From contig JAHEZL010000019.1 in assembly GCA_023251095.1 (NCBI GenBank), forward strand, positions 1-64,000: 64,000 nucleotides of DNA, in the 5' to 3' direction. The notes under the pieces were generated by a model. The model saw nothing but the letters and a program-made list of their open reading frames with translations, did no database searches and was not told the origin of the DNA. Positions 1 to 9,190 of this stretch are shown piece by piece. The position numbers and the translations under genes were made by a program. The stretch is from Flavobacteriales bacterium (GTDB lineage: Bacteria; Bacteroidota; Bacteroidia; Flavobacteriales_C; GCA-002722245). The first letter of the stretch is position 1; each line of letters starts with the position of its first letter.

Positions 1-135
1 GCGATCGGGCTTTTTGCCTTATGACGATTGATTGTTTTGCTCCTTTCTCTTTTTCCTTCTGTTTATTCTACGAACAAATCAATTTTTATTCGTTTGCACA
101 AACATAGGATGACGTAGAGGATGATAACGGCGGTG

Positions 136-1158
136 TTATTTAAACTTCTTAAATATCTCCAACGCGGCATTGTAAGCATCTAACTTTCCGACTTCAACTT
201 CTGCTGTATATTTTGCAAGAGCGTCGCTTACATTTGAATTGTGATAAAAAGAATCGCGCAGCATAGCATCCAAATAAGTGCGCAAACGATTTACTTTTTG
301 TTGTTTTCTGTTTTCATGCAGCCAGGTACTTTTCTCAATTCTGTTTTGCAGCGCTTCAACATTTTCCCACAACTCTTTTATTCCGTTACCATCCTGTGCT
401 GAGCACAACAACACTTCTCTTTTCTCCCCTTCCACGGGTCCCTGCATAATTTGCAGTACGGTATCCAACAACATTTTTGTTTTTTTTGCCGCCTGTAAAT
501 TTTCTCCTTCAGATTTATTGATCGCTACCACATGCACCTCTTCCATGATTCCGCGCTTGATGCCTTGCAAATCATCACCTGAATTCGGGAGCAAAAGAAA
601 AACAATAATATCTACCAATTGCGCGACTTCAGTTTCCGATTGCCCCACTCCCACCGTCTCCACAAAAACAACATCAAAACCGGCTTCTTCGGAAAGCACT
701 ATCGCATCCGACAATCCGGAGGTAACGCCACCCAATTCTTTTCGCGATGGAATCGGACGGATATAAGCCGCCTCATTCATCACCAGTTTTTCCATTCGGG
801 TTTTATCGCCGAGAATACTTCCGCCTGATCTTCCCGAACTGGGATCAACGGCGAGAATCGCTACTTTTTTATTTTTTTGCTGAATGAGGTAAGTCCCGAG
901 CTGATCGATGAAAGTACTTTTACCAACTCCCGGAACACCTGTGATACCAATGCGAATGCTCTTTCCCTCGTTGCTGCACTCCTGCACCAAAGCTCTTGCC
1001 ATTTGACGATCATCTTCTTTGGTGCTTTCGGTCAACGTAATGGCTTTCGCCAAAGCCTGTTTACTTCCCTTGCGTAAATCGGAAAGCAAATCCTTTGGAA
1101 GTACAAACGTCTTCCCTTCTTTGTTATGAAAATCGGGATTGAAAGAGGAAATATCCAC
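136..1158 (-). CDS. meaB: MeaB/ArgK-type methylmalonyl-CoA mutase-associated GTPase
   Basis: P-loop GTPase of the MeaB (ArgK) family, which chaperones cobalamin loading and protects adenosylcobalamin-dependent methylmalonyl-CoA mutase in the cytoplasm. Visible motifs: Walker A GVPGVGKS (residues 74-81), the VDPSS and GGSILGDKTRM stretch (about 104-122), ETVGVGQSE (167-175) and the base-specificity NKSEG (214-218). At 340 aa it has family-typical length. The start is GTG; no in-frame ATG lies near, and the preceding gene's TAA directly abuts it (no gap), which implies translational coupling. The mutase itself is not in the window. Family assignment is firm; the partner enzyme is inferred from the family. 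Confidence 0.95.
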   Translation of the reverse strand: MDISSFNPDFHNKEGKTFVLPKDLLSDLRKGSKQALAKAITLTESTKEDDRQMARALVQECSNEGKSIRIGITGVPGVGKSTFIDQLGTYLIQQKNKKVAILAVDPSSGRSGGSILGDKTRMEKLVMNEAAYIRPIPSRKELGGVTSGLSDAIVLSEEAGFDVVFVETVGVGQSETEVAQLVDIIVFLLLPNSGDDLQGIKRGIMEEVHVVAINKSEGENLQAAKKTKMLLDTVLQIMQGPVEGEKREVLLCSAQDGNGIKELWENVEALQNRIEKSTWLHENRKQQKVNRLRTYLDAMLRDSFYHNSNVSDALAKYTAEVEVGKLDAYNAALEIFKKFK

Positions 1159-1680
1159 TTAAAATGTTTTTCGTAAATCGGCCTTCAGCACATCAATGGC
1201 TTTTTGAGTCCAATCCTGTTCCTGAGCAGAAGCAATAGTGAGCACTTCTCTCGCCAAATCTATAGAAGTAGCGCCATCGTTTAGCTTCATCATTCCCATG
1301 CTCACCAACTTCATGCTTTCTTCTTTGGCTTTTTTTACAAGATCCCAGGAATTTTTAGAGACATACAATTGCTGACTCAAATTGTATTCAAACTCGGTTT
1401 TAATTTCATTGATAAGTGCAGTTTGCAATAAACGCGCACTCATTCCCGGTTTGTGAACACGGGAAATAACAGAGGACATCTGCATTCTTTCCAAAAACAA
1501 GATCAATCTTTCGTGGGCGCCAAATATAATGGGGGTTGAATATTTGAGGTTTTCTTTTTTAACCTCCATCAAATGGCGGTTTTGCTCATTTTGAAGAAGG
1601 CGGTGTACCAACAAGTAAGCAATAGCACCTACCACCACTGACGGCACTGTATACATCAACATTTGCGCAAATTCTTCCAT
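1159..1680 (-). CDS. Membrane-anchored conserved hypothetical protein
   Basis: A 173-aa protein with one N-terminal membrane segment (about residues 8-27, TVPSVVVGAIAYLLVHRLL) followed by a charged helical region rich in Lys and Glu with no catalytic motif I recognise. It resembles a Bacteroidota-specific family of unknown function (single TM plus cytoplasmic helical domain). It immediately precedes meaB with zero spacing on the same strand, so the two form a two-gene operon; that co-transcription is the only functional hint. Normal ATG start. Confidence 0.75.
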   Translation of the reverse strand: MEEFAQMLMYTVPSVVVGAIAYLLVHRLLQNEQNRHLMEVKKENLKYSTPIIFGAHERLILFLERMQMSSVISRVHKPGMSARLLQTALINEIKTEFEYNLSQQLYVSKNSWDLVKKAKEESMKLVSMGMMKLNDGATSIDLAREVLTIASAQEQDWTQKAIDVLKADLRKTF

Positions 1681-1799
1681 AGTTTTTTATTTAAAATTTA
1701 AATTTCATAATTCCTGATTAGAATACCAATTTCATCAAAAGTAACTTTTGCATCATAACTATTTTTTACTATCTTAAGTTCCCCAAAACCTAGAACACT

Positions 1800-1913
1800 A
1801 TGTTATCCTTACTTGATCGACTCTATAAGTTTGTTATTGAAGACCGTAAAATATTTGTGGTTCTCCCCTTAGTCGTTATTGCTTATTTAATACTTTTCTT
1901 TCATTTGAATTAA
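1800..1913 (+). CDS. Putative 37-aa single-pass membrane protein
   Basis: A short frame starting ATG at 1800 encodes 37 residues: a charged amphipathic N-terminus (LLDRLYKFVIEDRK) followed by a hydrophobic membrane segment (FVVLPLVVIAYLILFF) and an immediate stop. The pattern (basic/acidic head, then one TM helix with a conserved-looking LP) resembles the short DUF5989-type membrane proteins, but the match is from memory and not tested. It is convergent with the protease gene and overlaps its stop codon by 4 bp. The surrounding 230 bp hold no other gene. No clear Shine-Dalgarno. Confidence 0.45.
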   Translation: MLSLLDRLYKFVIEDRKIFVVLPLVVIAYLILFFHLN

Positions 1914-4018
1914 TTCATTTGCGACAGTGTTATCAAGGCCTGATAGATGTAAGCATCTTTCAGCAGGCTTTTGTGAAAGTTTTCCAACCTGTCTTTTTTC
2001 GCCTTATCGGTTTTAATGAACTCTTTTTCATCGCGCAGATAATCCACGCTGATGCCATTCATTCTTTTGGCAACCGCTCCCAGAGCATCGCTGCTGGCCT
2101 CCAAAGCCTTTGATTCCCGGTCGTAATCGGCATACAACAAACTTTGAACGGTGTTCTTCTCCTCTTTTTCCATCAACAGTAAATGAGCATTGAGCTGTTT
2201 AAAGAAAGCGGTAGTATCTACGCGTTGTTTCACTGAAGCACCAAGCATTTTATAGTTCGGCTCAGGTTTAAACGACTGATAAACAGCGGGACGTATTTTA
2301 GTCCACGGCATTGCAAAATCTTCTTCTTTCTCCCCCGATTTCATTTTTGAGTACACATCAGGAAGAATGATATCGGGTACCACACCTTTCAATTGAGTAG
2401 CGCCTCCGTTGATTCTGAAAAATTTCGACATCGTAAGTTTTATCTCTCCCAAAGATTTGTAAGACGCATATTCACTTTGATCGGGCATGAATTCATCGAG
2501 ATCAAAAAACCTTTGTACACTTCCTTTTCCGAAGGTGGAAGCAGTACCGATGATTAGTCCGCGATGGTAATCCTGAATAGCCGCAGCAAAAATTTCGGAA
2601 GCGCTGGCGCTGAATCCGTTCACCAAAACGATCAATGGTTTTGTATCTCTGATGCGTGGATCAGGATCGTTGTAAGCCTGACTCTCTCCGCTTTTATCAT
2701 CTACAATTACTACAGGCCCCTGCTCAATGAAAAGGCCAATCATTTTTATACAATCCTGTAATGAACCGCCACCATTGTTGCGCAAATCAATGATGGTTCC
2801 TTTTGTATTTTCTTTGGCCAAGCGCTCTACTTCTATCAATAAATCGTCGGAACAATTTCTGCCGCCTTTGCCCGAAAAATCGGCGTAAAACTGAGGAATA
2901 TCAATATATCCGTAACGGGCAGCATCACCGCTTCTTTGTAAAATAGCCGACTTTGCATAGGTTTCTTCAATGATTACAATGTCTCTGATGATTTTAATGA
3001 TGCGTGTTGTCCCATCTACTTTTTTTACGGTGAGTCGAACTTCCGTTCCTTTTGGTCCGCGAATCATGCTCACCACTTTATCCAAACGCATGTCTACCAC
3101 ATCCACCGCTTTTTCAGCACCCTGAGCCACTTCTAAAATTAAATCTCCGGCTTCCAGTTCTCCTTGTCGGGAAGAAGCACTACCCGGAATAATTTCATTC
3201 ACTTTTACATACGCGTCTTTTACTGAAAGCGTAGCGCCAATACCTTCCAAACGACCTGTCATTGAAATATCAAAATCCTGTTTTGCGCGTGGTGCAAAGT
3301 ACGAAGTGTGGGGATCGTAAACACTGAGCAAAGCATTTACATAAATTGAAAAGCGCTCCATCCTGTCAACCTGCTGAATGCTTTTACTCCATTCATCATA
3401 GCTTTTCAACACTTTTTCGCGGGCTTCTTTTTCCAGATCGGCATCTGCTTTTTTTACCTTAATGCTATCTGAACTTTGGGCATCTTTTAAATTGTAATAT
3501 CTCGACAATACCTGAAGCTTCAACAACTTTCTCCACAACTCTTTTCTTTCTTTTTCTGTTTTTGGAAATCCTCTTTTGTCGGCTTCATTTTCCACACTTT
3601 CTTTCACCGAGAAATCCATCGGCTTGGCCAGCATTTCTTTATAGTAAGGCTGAATTTCCTGTTCTCTTTTTTGAATTAGGACTAAAGATTCTTCAAATAA
3701 ATTGAGGGGGTCCGCATTGTTAATTTCATCGTCAATGCTCGTTTCATATTTTTGCAATTGCTGCACATCCGAAGCCAGTAAAATTCTTTTGTTGTAATCC
3801 ATCGCTTTCAGGTATTGATGGAAAGCCTTTTTGGAATACGCATCGTCGATTTTTAAATTCAAATAATGGTAGGTTCCTGTTACCTGAAAAACATAACCTA
3901 TAATCACCTGTTCTTTGCTCAGCTTGGTAGGATCGGGCTTTAGCGTGTAAAAACCTACTATCCCTAAAAATACAACCAATGCGAGGATGCTTAATTTCAA
4001 TTTCATAAATAGCTTCAT
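1910..4018 (-). CDS. prc: Carboxy-terminal processing protease, S41A (Prc/Tsp type)
   Basis: A 702-aa periplasmic tail-specific protease. Architecture: N-terminal membrane/signal segment (about 8-26), Tsp N-terminal helical domain (about 30-230), PDZ domain (about 245-340, GRLEGIGATLSV ... GSASSRQGELEAGDLI), the S41 catalytic core with IDLRNNGGGS, the nucleophile Ser in GFSASASEI (about residue 470) and the Lys in TFGKGSVQ (about 493), and a C-terminal DUF3340-like region. In the family the Ser/Lys dyad cleaves proteins from hydrophobic C-termini. Length and domain order fit the long Prc subgroup rather than the short CtpA subgroup. Stands alone; its 3' end converges on a small ORF. Confidence 0.92.
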   Translation of the reverse strand: MKLFMKLKLSILALVVFLGIVGFYTLKPDPTKLSKEQVIIGYVFQVTGTYHYLNLKIDDAYSKKAFHQYLKAMDYNKRILLASDVQQLQKYETSIDDEINNADPLNLFEESLVLIQKREQEIQPYYKEMLAKPMDFSVKESVENEADKRGFPKTEKERKELWRKLLKLQVLSRYYNLKDAQSSDSIKVKKADADLEKEAREKVLKSYDEWSKSIQQVDRMERFSIYVNALLSVYDPHTSYFAPRAKQDFDISMTGRLEGIGATLSVKDAYVKVNEIIPGSASSRQGELEAGDLILEVAQGAEKAVDVVDMRLDKVVSMIRGPKGTEVRLTVKKVDGTTRIIKIIRDIVIIEETYAKSAILQRSGDAARYGYIDIPQFYADFSGKGGRNCSDDLLIEVERLAKENTKGTIIDLRNNGGGSLQDCIKMIGLFIEQGPVVIVDDKSGESQAYNDPDPRIRDTKPLIVLVNGFSASASEIFAAAIQDYHRGLIIGTASTFGKGSVQRFFDLDEFMPDQSEYASYKSLGEIKLTMSKFFRINGGATQLKGVVPDIILPDVYSKMKSGEKEEDFAMPWTKIRPAVYQSFKPEPNYKMLGASVKQRVDTTAFFKQLNAHLLLMEKEEKNTVQSLLYADYDRESKALEASSDALGAVAKRMNGISVDYLRDEKEFIKTDKAKKDRLENFHKSLLKDAYIYQALITLSQMN

Positions 4019-4098
4019 TCAGGTAAATTAATTATTATTCAACGAATATAGAGAGTTGAAAATAAAATTAATGTTAATCTGAAGATTTTTTCGAATTC

Positions 4099-4164
4099 TT
4101 GTAGAGACGCAAAATTTTGCGTCTCTGATCATGGCCGGAGACGGAAAATCTTCCGTCTCTACAA
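4099..4164. repeat. REP-like palindromic repeat, family A (copy 1)
   Basis: Outer inverted repeat TTGTAGAGACG / CGTCTCTACAA, with each arm itself nearly palindromic around AAAATTTT and GAAAATCTTC. It ends 2 bp before the stop codon of the CotH gene. A second copy of the family lies at 32138-32207. It could serve as a 3' stabilising or terminating hairpin for the CotH transcript. Confidence 0.8.
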
Positions 4165-4166
4165 AA

Positions 4167-7013
4167 CTAATTTGTTTTTACCAGCTTCACCGTTTGTTTA
4201 AAATCCGGATTACTGATTTGTAAAAAATACACTCCATCCGGTAAACCATTAACATCAATTGTTTGCGGAGCCGACGCATAAATCAATACTTTTCGCACAC
4301 ACTCGCCCAGGGTACTGTAAATGCTTGCATCATATGCATTGGAAGACGAAGAAGAAACCTCCACTACTATCAAATCAGTGAAAGGATTAGGATATATTTT
4401 AGTGTACACATTTTGCGCAAGCGCAACGCTGTTTACAAAAGGTTCATCTTTACCCGGCGAACCATTTACCACATAAGAAGCCACCCATTTGCTTCCGTCG
4501 TTTTGATTGCCGACAGGATTAGTAAGCGTTGACACCATTGACGGACCGAAACCATTTGACTGCGTTGGCCACGGAGCAATATTGAGATAATTCACATAAA
4601 TCAAAGTATCACCACTAGCCAGTTGCAACAACAAATTATCTCCGCCGTCACTTAAGTTGTGCTGGTAATTTCCGAAAGGACTGAAGTTGTAATTGGCTTT
4701 AAACACCGAATCCTGAGCCGCCAATACAATAAATGCTCCGGGCTGCAGGATAGTGCCATCCGGAAAAGAATATTCAATGCCGCCTGAAACGGATAATCCG
4801 CTTAAGTTTAAAGCAACACTTCCTGTATTTTTCAATTCAATAAATTCCAAATCTTTAGCATCTGTTTTCACATCATTTGATTTTGGGTGATAATGAATTT
4901 CCGTGAGTTTTAGTTTTTCCAGTTGAGCAGGCAGATAAATTAATAATTCATGCAAAGCACTCCATTGTCCGCTCGCATAAATCCTTGCTTTTAAAACACC
5001 TCCGGTATTGATTGTAAATAAATCATTGTTGTTGATTTGCGTTGCAGAAGAAGCTATGGCGCCGTCAATAGCTCTTGGATCGCTACCGTCATAAGTGTAA
5101 TAAATCACACCCTGTCCGTTGTCGTTGTTTAATTTCATGGTACTGCCTGCAGTAGTTTTTAAAATAGATTTTTCCAACGCAATGTTTTGAAAAAAGAAAA
5201 GAGGAGCATGAAGATCAGGGAATAAATTTTCATCAATCAGCTGTTGCAATACGATGTCTCTTCGCGGTGAAAAAAAATTGTTCATTACATTACTTATTTC
5301 CGGCAGCCAGTCGTTTGCTTTGGTATTTGCCGACCAAGAGCTTTGAGCATCGCCCCATCGTGCAGATTCGGCAATGATGGCCGTTTGAATTTCGGCAGCG
5401 CGTTTTCTGAAAATATTTTGCATGTTTTCAACGGTCATCGCTCCGTTATTGTAAAAATGTTTGTACACCCTGTCGGCAAAAAGCGCGCGATAATTAGCGT
5501 TAGAACACAATTTATAGTGCAGCCATTGCGGTTGAAATTTATCAAAAGTAGTAACCACCATTTCTCCGTTACTACCAATGTTCACACGATTTTCATTAAT
5601 CCCCGAACCTGCAGTTCCCGGTTGCACCAATAAAGTATGTTCACTGTCGTGGGCAATAAATTTAAATCCGGTTTTTCCATTTCTGTTTCTGATGGCATAA
5701 AAATTATTGGGCGCATCATTGCCCAAAAATTCAGAAACCGGAGCATCCACATTTCCGGTGTAAAAAATAAGAAGCATATAATCAATCAGGTTATTCACAT
5801 CCACCATCACCGGCAAGGCTGAATCACGCTTCCCTGTGTTATCCAAGCCTTGCAACTTAAAATAATTGTCGTTGGAAGCAAAGCCCTGCTGACAGATATC
5901 CCATACATTTTGCCATGCATTTAAATTACCATCGGTGGCTTCAATGACATAATTTAAAGTGGTTTCCACTTTTACCACATCATAATCGTCGGCATTTCCG
6001 CCCATATAAGTTTCGCCAAAGGCAGCCGATGGTCTTTCATCGGTTTGATAAATTCCCCAATACATTCCATTTAAATACAAATGATAAAAATGTCCTTTGG
6101 TATAAGGCTGTCCCATAGCACCCTGAAGATCGCGACTGAAAACATCACGCAGCATAATGCCGCGGGTATCTCCGTAAAAACTCCATGAGTAATTCTGACT
6201 CGTACGCAAATCAATTTTATCAAACTCATCTGTTCCTTCATTGCCAAACAAAGGAAATTTTAATTTACCGTAGCCATATTCTTTTCTGAAAAACAAACGA
6301 AAAGCATGTTTCGGATTATCGGTACTTCTGCTGTAACCGCCGCGAACACGGAGTCCGGCTTCTATCTGAAAACCCGGACTGTTATCAGGGTTGATCAATT
6401 CAACCGAAGCTTCACGCTCCCAGGCTTTACCATCTCCATCCGGATTAACATAAATTCCTGTTGCAGCATCAGTGAGATTGGTTTGTTTGGTAATGATAGA
6501 AATACTTGGAATTTGTAATAAGGCATCATCAATAGAATCTTTGTAAAGATTATTGTTCACCACTTTGGTATCCATGTTATAATCCAATACCTGACTGTTA
6601 ATAGGATTTTGAGCAGGCCAATAAGCGCCCGCAGGATTGCCCTGCGTTTTCACCGAATTAATAAATATGAAAGTTTTGCTGCCGGGCAAAGAAAACTGTC
6701 CGTTCACTTTTTTAACGAACCTTAGCGTCACCGCCGGAGTTTTGTCTCTGCCTGTAGCAGATGTCGGATCAATCAAAATAGTAAAGGGAGTTGTTTTAAC
6801 AGTTGCACCCAAAGCAATGCGCGGATCACTGCCATACAAAGTATACAATACACTGTCGCCAACCGTAGTTGAACTCACTTGTAAAGTAAAGGCGGCATTG
6901 TAAAAACCACTATTAAAATTAGTGCTTATCGTATTGGTCGGTAAAACAGATTGTGCGCTGCAAATACTGTAAAAACAGAGCATGCAAAAAAACGAGCGTA
7001 TTTTTTTATTCAT
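4167..7013 (-). CDS. CotH-kinase family secreted protein, T9SS type A cargo
   Basis: A 948-aa exported protein. Signal peptide (1-20, SICSAQ), a chitobiase-C/FN3-like domain (about 25-125, YTLYGSDPR), a CotH kinase domain (about 160-600; it contains FKFIAHDSEHTLL near residue 457), a second YYTYDGSDPRAIDG module (about 640-700), a lamin-tail-like LTD (about 730-840) and a C-terminal type A sorting domain (YPNPFTDLIVVEV ... GVYFLQI ... VKLVKTN). CotH proteins are atypical protein kinases first known from spore coats; the bacterial targets outside Bacillus are unknown. It heads towards DUF2490, DUF4956 and VTC genes that commonly accompany CotH proteins. Stop is TAG at 4167-4169. Confidence 0.88.
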   Translation of the reverse strand: MNKKIRSFFCMLCFYSICSAQSVLPTNTISTNFNSGFYNAAFTLQVSSTTVGDSVLYTLYGSDPRIALGATVKTTPFTILIDPTSATGRDKTPAVTLRFVKKVNGQFSLPGSKTFIFINSVKTQGNPAGAYWPAQNPINSQVLDYNMDTKVVNNNLYKDSIDDALLQIPSISIITKQTNLTDAATGIYVNPDGDGKAWEREASVELINPDNSPGFQIEAGLRVRGGYSRSTDNPKHAFRLFFRKEYGYGKLKFPLFGNEGTDEFDKIDLRTSQNYSWSFYGDTRGIMLRDVFSRDLQGAMGQPYTKGHFYHLYLNGMYWGIYQTDERPSAAFGETYMGGNADDYDVVKVETTLNYVIEATDGNLNAWQNVWDICQQGFASNDNYFKLQGLDNTGKRDSALPVMVDVNNLIDYMLLIFYTGNVDAPVSEFLGNDAPNNFYAIRNRNGKTGFKFIAHDSEHTLLVQPGTAGSGINENRVNIGSNGEMVVTTFDKFQPQWLHYKLCSNANYRALFADRVYKHFYNNGAMTVENMQNIFRKRAAEIQTAIIAESARWGDAQSSWSANTKANDWLPEISNVMNNFFSPRRDIVLQQLIDENLFPDLHAPLFFFQNIALEKSILKTTAGSTMKLNNDNGQGVIYYTYDGSDPRAIDGAIASSATQINNNDLFTINTGGVLKARIYASGQWSALHELLIYLPAQLEKLKLTEIHYHPKSNDVKTDAKDLEFIELKNTGSVALNLSGLSVSGGIEYSFPDGTILQPGAFIVLAAQDSVFKANYNFSPFGNYQHNLSDGGDNLLLQLASGDTLIYVNYLNIAPWPTQSNGFGPSMVSTLTNPVGNQNDGSKWVASYVVNGSPGKDEPFVNSVALAQNVYTKIYPNPFTDLIVVEVSSSSSNAYDASIYSTLGECVRKVLIYASAPQTIDVNGLPDGVYFLQISNPDFKQTVKLVKTN

Positions 7014-7086
7014 AAGTATAGTGTGTAGGTACTTTAAAATAGCATTTTAAACGGAATTTCCATTATTGATTTTTAAAAAACGGATT

Positions 7087-7797
7087 TCACATTTCTATGC
7101 AGTAACCGATGCCATATATAAAATCCATTAAAAATTGATTGGACGACATATTGCCTCCGTAGCGCGGCCACTCGCTAAACTGCAAACGCTGCTGATTCAT
7201 AAAATACAGCTCCAGCATTTGCCTTCTGTTGACATTGTAAAACAAGCCGAAAAAAATTCTGTTTTTATCGAAGCCAATCACTTTAGGATTGTTTAAAGGC
7301 AAATAAATTTCATCGGCTACATAAAAAGTAAACCATTTATTGAAGTCGTATTTGATGGTGATTTTGTTTCTGTCGTAGTACAAAGGCGTTAAACCATATT
7401 TACTGGTATACGGATCTATCAATTCATACTGAAACATATTCCTGTATAAAAAGCGCCATTTTCTGTATTCGTGCTTTAAACAAATTGCCGTATAAAACTG
7501 ATGTCGCTCACTTAAAAAGCCTTTGTTTTTTTTAGCAATGAAATTATAATCAAAAAGAAATTTCACTTTTTTATTGAGGTGGTAAGTGAATCCGAAATCG
7601 GCAAAAGCCAATTCAAATTTCGACATATTATTAGTAAATCTGTCTTGCTGATCGAAATGAAAATCCCAGCGATCACTAAGCTTTACACGAATATAGAGAT
7701 TGAACCACAACTGCGCATCCTTTACGTACAAGTCGTCATAAGAATACGCTGAAAAAGAGTAAACAACCAACAATATTGCGAGAATTTTTTTTTTCAT
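7087..7797 (-). CDS. DUF2490-type outer-membrane beta-barrel protein
   Basis: A 236-aa protein with a signal peptide (residues 1-19, YSFSAYS) and a run of amphipathic aromatic-rich strands (WNLYIRVKLSDRWDFHFDQQDRF, FGFTYHLNKKVKFLFDYNFI, LYFMNQQRLQFSEWPRY) typical of DUF2490 beta-barrels. It ends in a short aromatic-poor tail (GIGYCIEM). The start ATG directly abuts the stop of the DUF4956 gene, so it is co-transcribed with it. The function is unknown; its place between DUF4956/VTC and CotH suggests a role in the same envelope pathway. Confidence 0.75.
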   Translation of the reverse strand: MKKKILAILLVVYSFSAYSYDDLYVKDAQLWFNLYIRVKLSDRWDFHFDQQDRFTNNMSKFELAFADFGFTYHLNKKVKFLFDYNFIAKKNKGFLSERHQFYTAICLKHEYRKWRFLYRNMFQYELIDPYTSKYGLTPLYYDRNKITIKYDFNKWFTFYVADEIYLPLNNPKVIGFDKNRIFFGLFYNVNRRQMLELYFMNQQRLQFSEWPRYGGNMSSNQFLMDFIYGIGYCIEM

Positions 7798-8445
7798 TTA
7801 ATCCTCGAAATAATAAATTTTGATTTGAGCAGTATCTCTTAAAAAATCAATTTTCTGAATGGATATGCGATGAATATTAATTCCGGTTCTGTTTTTCAAA
7901 TCCTGCAACATTTCTTCTCTGTGTTCAGGTTTTATCAATTCAATATTTTCATACATAATCACTTTAGCCTCCTCTTTCTTCATAATGGTTTTACTTTCCA
8001 GAAGATAGGTAGTGAGCAGCACTACAAAATTGATGGCGATCAAAAACAAATATTCCAGATGATCGGGAGTGTCTTTTATTTTTGTGACCGCCGACACCAA
8101 ACCCAGTGCAATAGCGAGAAACAGGTAGGTCATGTCTTTAATAGAAATATCTTCCGTTCGGTATCTCAACATGGAAAACACGGCAAACAAACCAAAGGCA
8201 GCACCCATCGATAATTCCACTTTATTCAATAAAAATGAAATGAGAAAAATCACCATATTGAAAATGAAAAAAGTAAAAAACAGCTCACGGTGTTTGTACA
8301 AAGGATAATAAATGAAGCGCACCAGCACAAAAACCGAACACAAATCAATGAGTAAGCGCCAGCCGAATTTGCCTGAAATTTTCATCAATGCATCCATTCC
8401 TTCTATAGAAACCTCATCTGTGGCTATTTGCAAAAGCGTCATCAT
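7798..8445 (-). CDS. DUF4956 membrane protein
   Basis: A 215-aa integral membrane protein with four to five hydrophobic segments (about residues 34-52, 57-78, 84-100, 106-124, 132-152), containing the diagnostic GAAFGLFAVFSMLRYRTEDISIKDMTYLFLAIALGL stretch of DUF4956, here given by its key FSMLRYRTE core, and a soluble C-terminal alpha/beta tail. Its N-terminal coding region overlaps the 3' end of the VTC-domain gene by 32 bp, tight coupling that argues for joint function. DUF4956 proteins are regularly encoded next to VTC-domain and CotH proteins, but their activity is not known. Confidence 0.85.
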   Translation of the reverse strand: MMTLLQIATDEVSIEGMDALMKISGKFGWRLLIDLCSVFVLVRFIYYPLYKHRELFFTFFIFNMVIFLISFLLNKVELSMGAAFGLFAVFSMLRYRTEDISIKDMTYLFLAIALGLVSAVTKIKDTPDHLEYLFLIAINFVVLLTTYLLESKTIMKKEEAKVIMYENIELIKPEHREEMLQDLKNRTGINIHRISIQKIDFLRDTAQIKIYYFED

Positions 8446-9190
8446 AAATTATTTGTTTTATATTATTTAATTGTTCTTTGAAATTGTTTTTTTTCACGTG
8501 CTCACAGCTATAGCATATAGCCATGCAATATTTACTTATTGAACCTTCTCTGATGTGCATTTTTTTCATCAGCTGAATAAAAGGAGATTTCTGTTTTTTA
8601 TCTTGTTTTACTTCAGCAATCACCAAAGCGGACAATCCTTGCTGCCTGTCGCCGTGCACAAATTCCAGATCGATATCAATGGTGACTCTTTCCGGAGAAT
8701 TTTTATTGACCAAAGTGATTCTTTTGTAATTCACCCAAATGGTAGGTTGCAGCACTGCCGGATCGAAAGTGAGTTCACTGTTCAAAAAAGAAAAATGCTT
8801 TTCCTGCCATTGGTAAGGCACTTCTTTTTCTTTAATTCTTTCTTTGATGGTGCGCCCTTTATTGTTTTTAAATTTCACTTCTAAAAATCCAAGCTCACTG
8901 TCAACGTAAGTACGATGGCGGATTTTATACCTGTTCAACTCTCCATTCTGATGCTTGGTGTATAAATTCAAATGCTGTGTATCGTAATACAAAGTGTTGT
9001 ATTGGCAAATTCTTTTTTCTGAAATTTCCACCACGCTGTACTGCTCTTTTAACTGATGCAATACAGCATTGAGCTGAGCGATGTTAAAAGTATATTTCAC
9101 ATCCACTCTGTTCATGAGTTTCACCTTTTCCATATCGGCTAAACCGATGGAAGAAAATTCCAACAATATATTATTCAGCTCTTCCCCCAC
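8414..9190 (-). CDS. VTC-domain protein, polyphosphate polymerase-like
   Basis: A 258-aa protein with the VTC tunnel-fold signature: MNRVDVKYTF near residue 25-34, YNTLYYDT (about 64-71), NRYKIRHRTY and FLEVKFKNNKGRTIKERI (about 87-120), and late acidic/basic strands VTIDIDLEF and VIAEVKQDK. In yeast Vtc4 this domain makes inorganic polyphosphate from ATP; basic residues line the tunnel and the acidic ones hold metal. Bacterial stand-alone VTC proteins are presumed polymerases but activity here is inferred. Start is GTG, overlapping the upstream gene's TAG by one base (TAGTG). Co-directional with DUF4956, DUF2490 and CotH genes. Confidence 0.85.
   Translation of the reverse strand: MGEELNNILLEFSSIGLADMEKVKLMNRVDVKYTFNIAQLNAVLHQLKEQYSVVEISEKRICQYNTLYYDTQHLNLYTKHQNGELNRYKIRHRTYVDSELGFLEVKFKNNKGRTIKERIKEKEVPYQWQEKHFSFLNSELTFDPAVLQPTIWVNYKRITLVNKNSPERVTIDIDLEFVHGDRQQGLSALVIAEVKQDKKQKSPFIQLMKKMHIREGSISKYCMAICYSCEHVKKNNFKEQLNNIKQIIYDDAFANSHR

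Noticed and set aside
1-135. Gene fragment at the window's left edge
   Set aside because: Short frames with no recognisable protein and several stops; nothing can be supported.
278-766. A 162-codon plus-strand open frame inside meaB
   Set aside because: It is antisense to a gene with complete GTPase motifs and encodes a low-complexity Ser/Thr/Cys-rich string with no family features.
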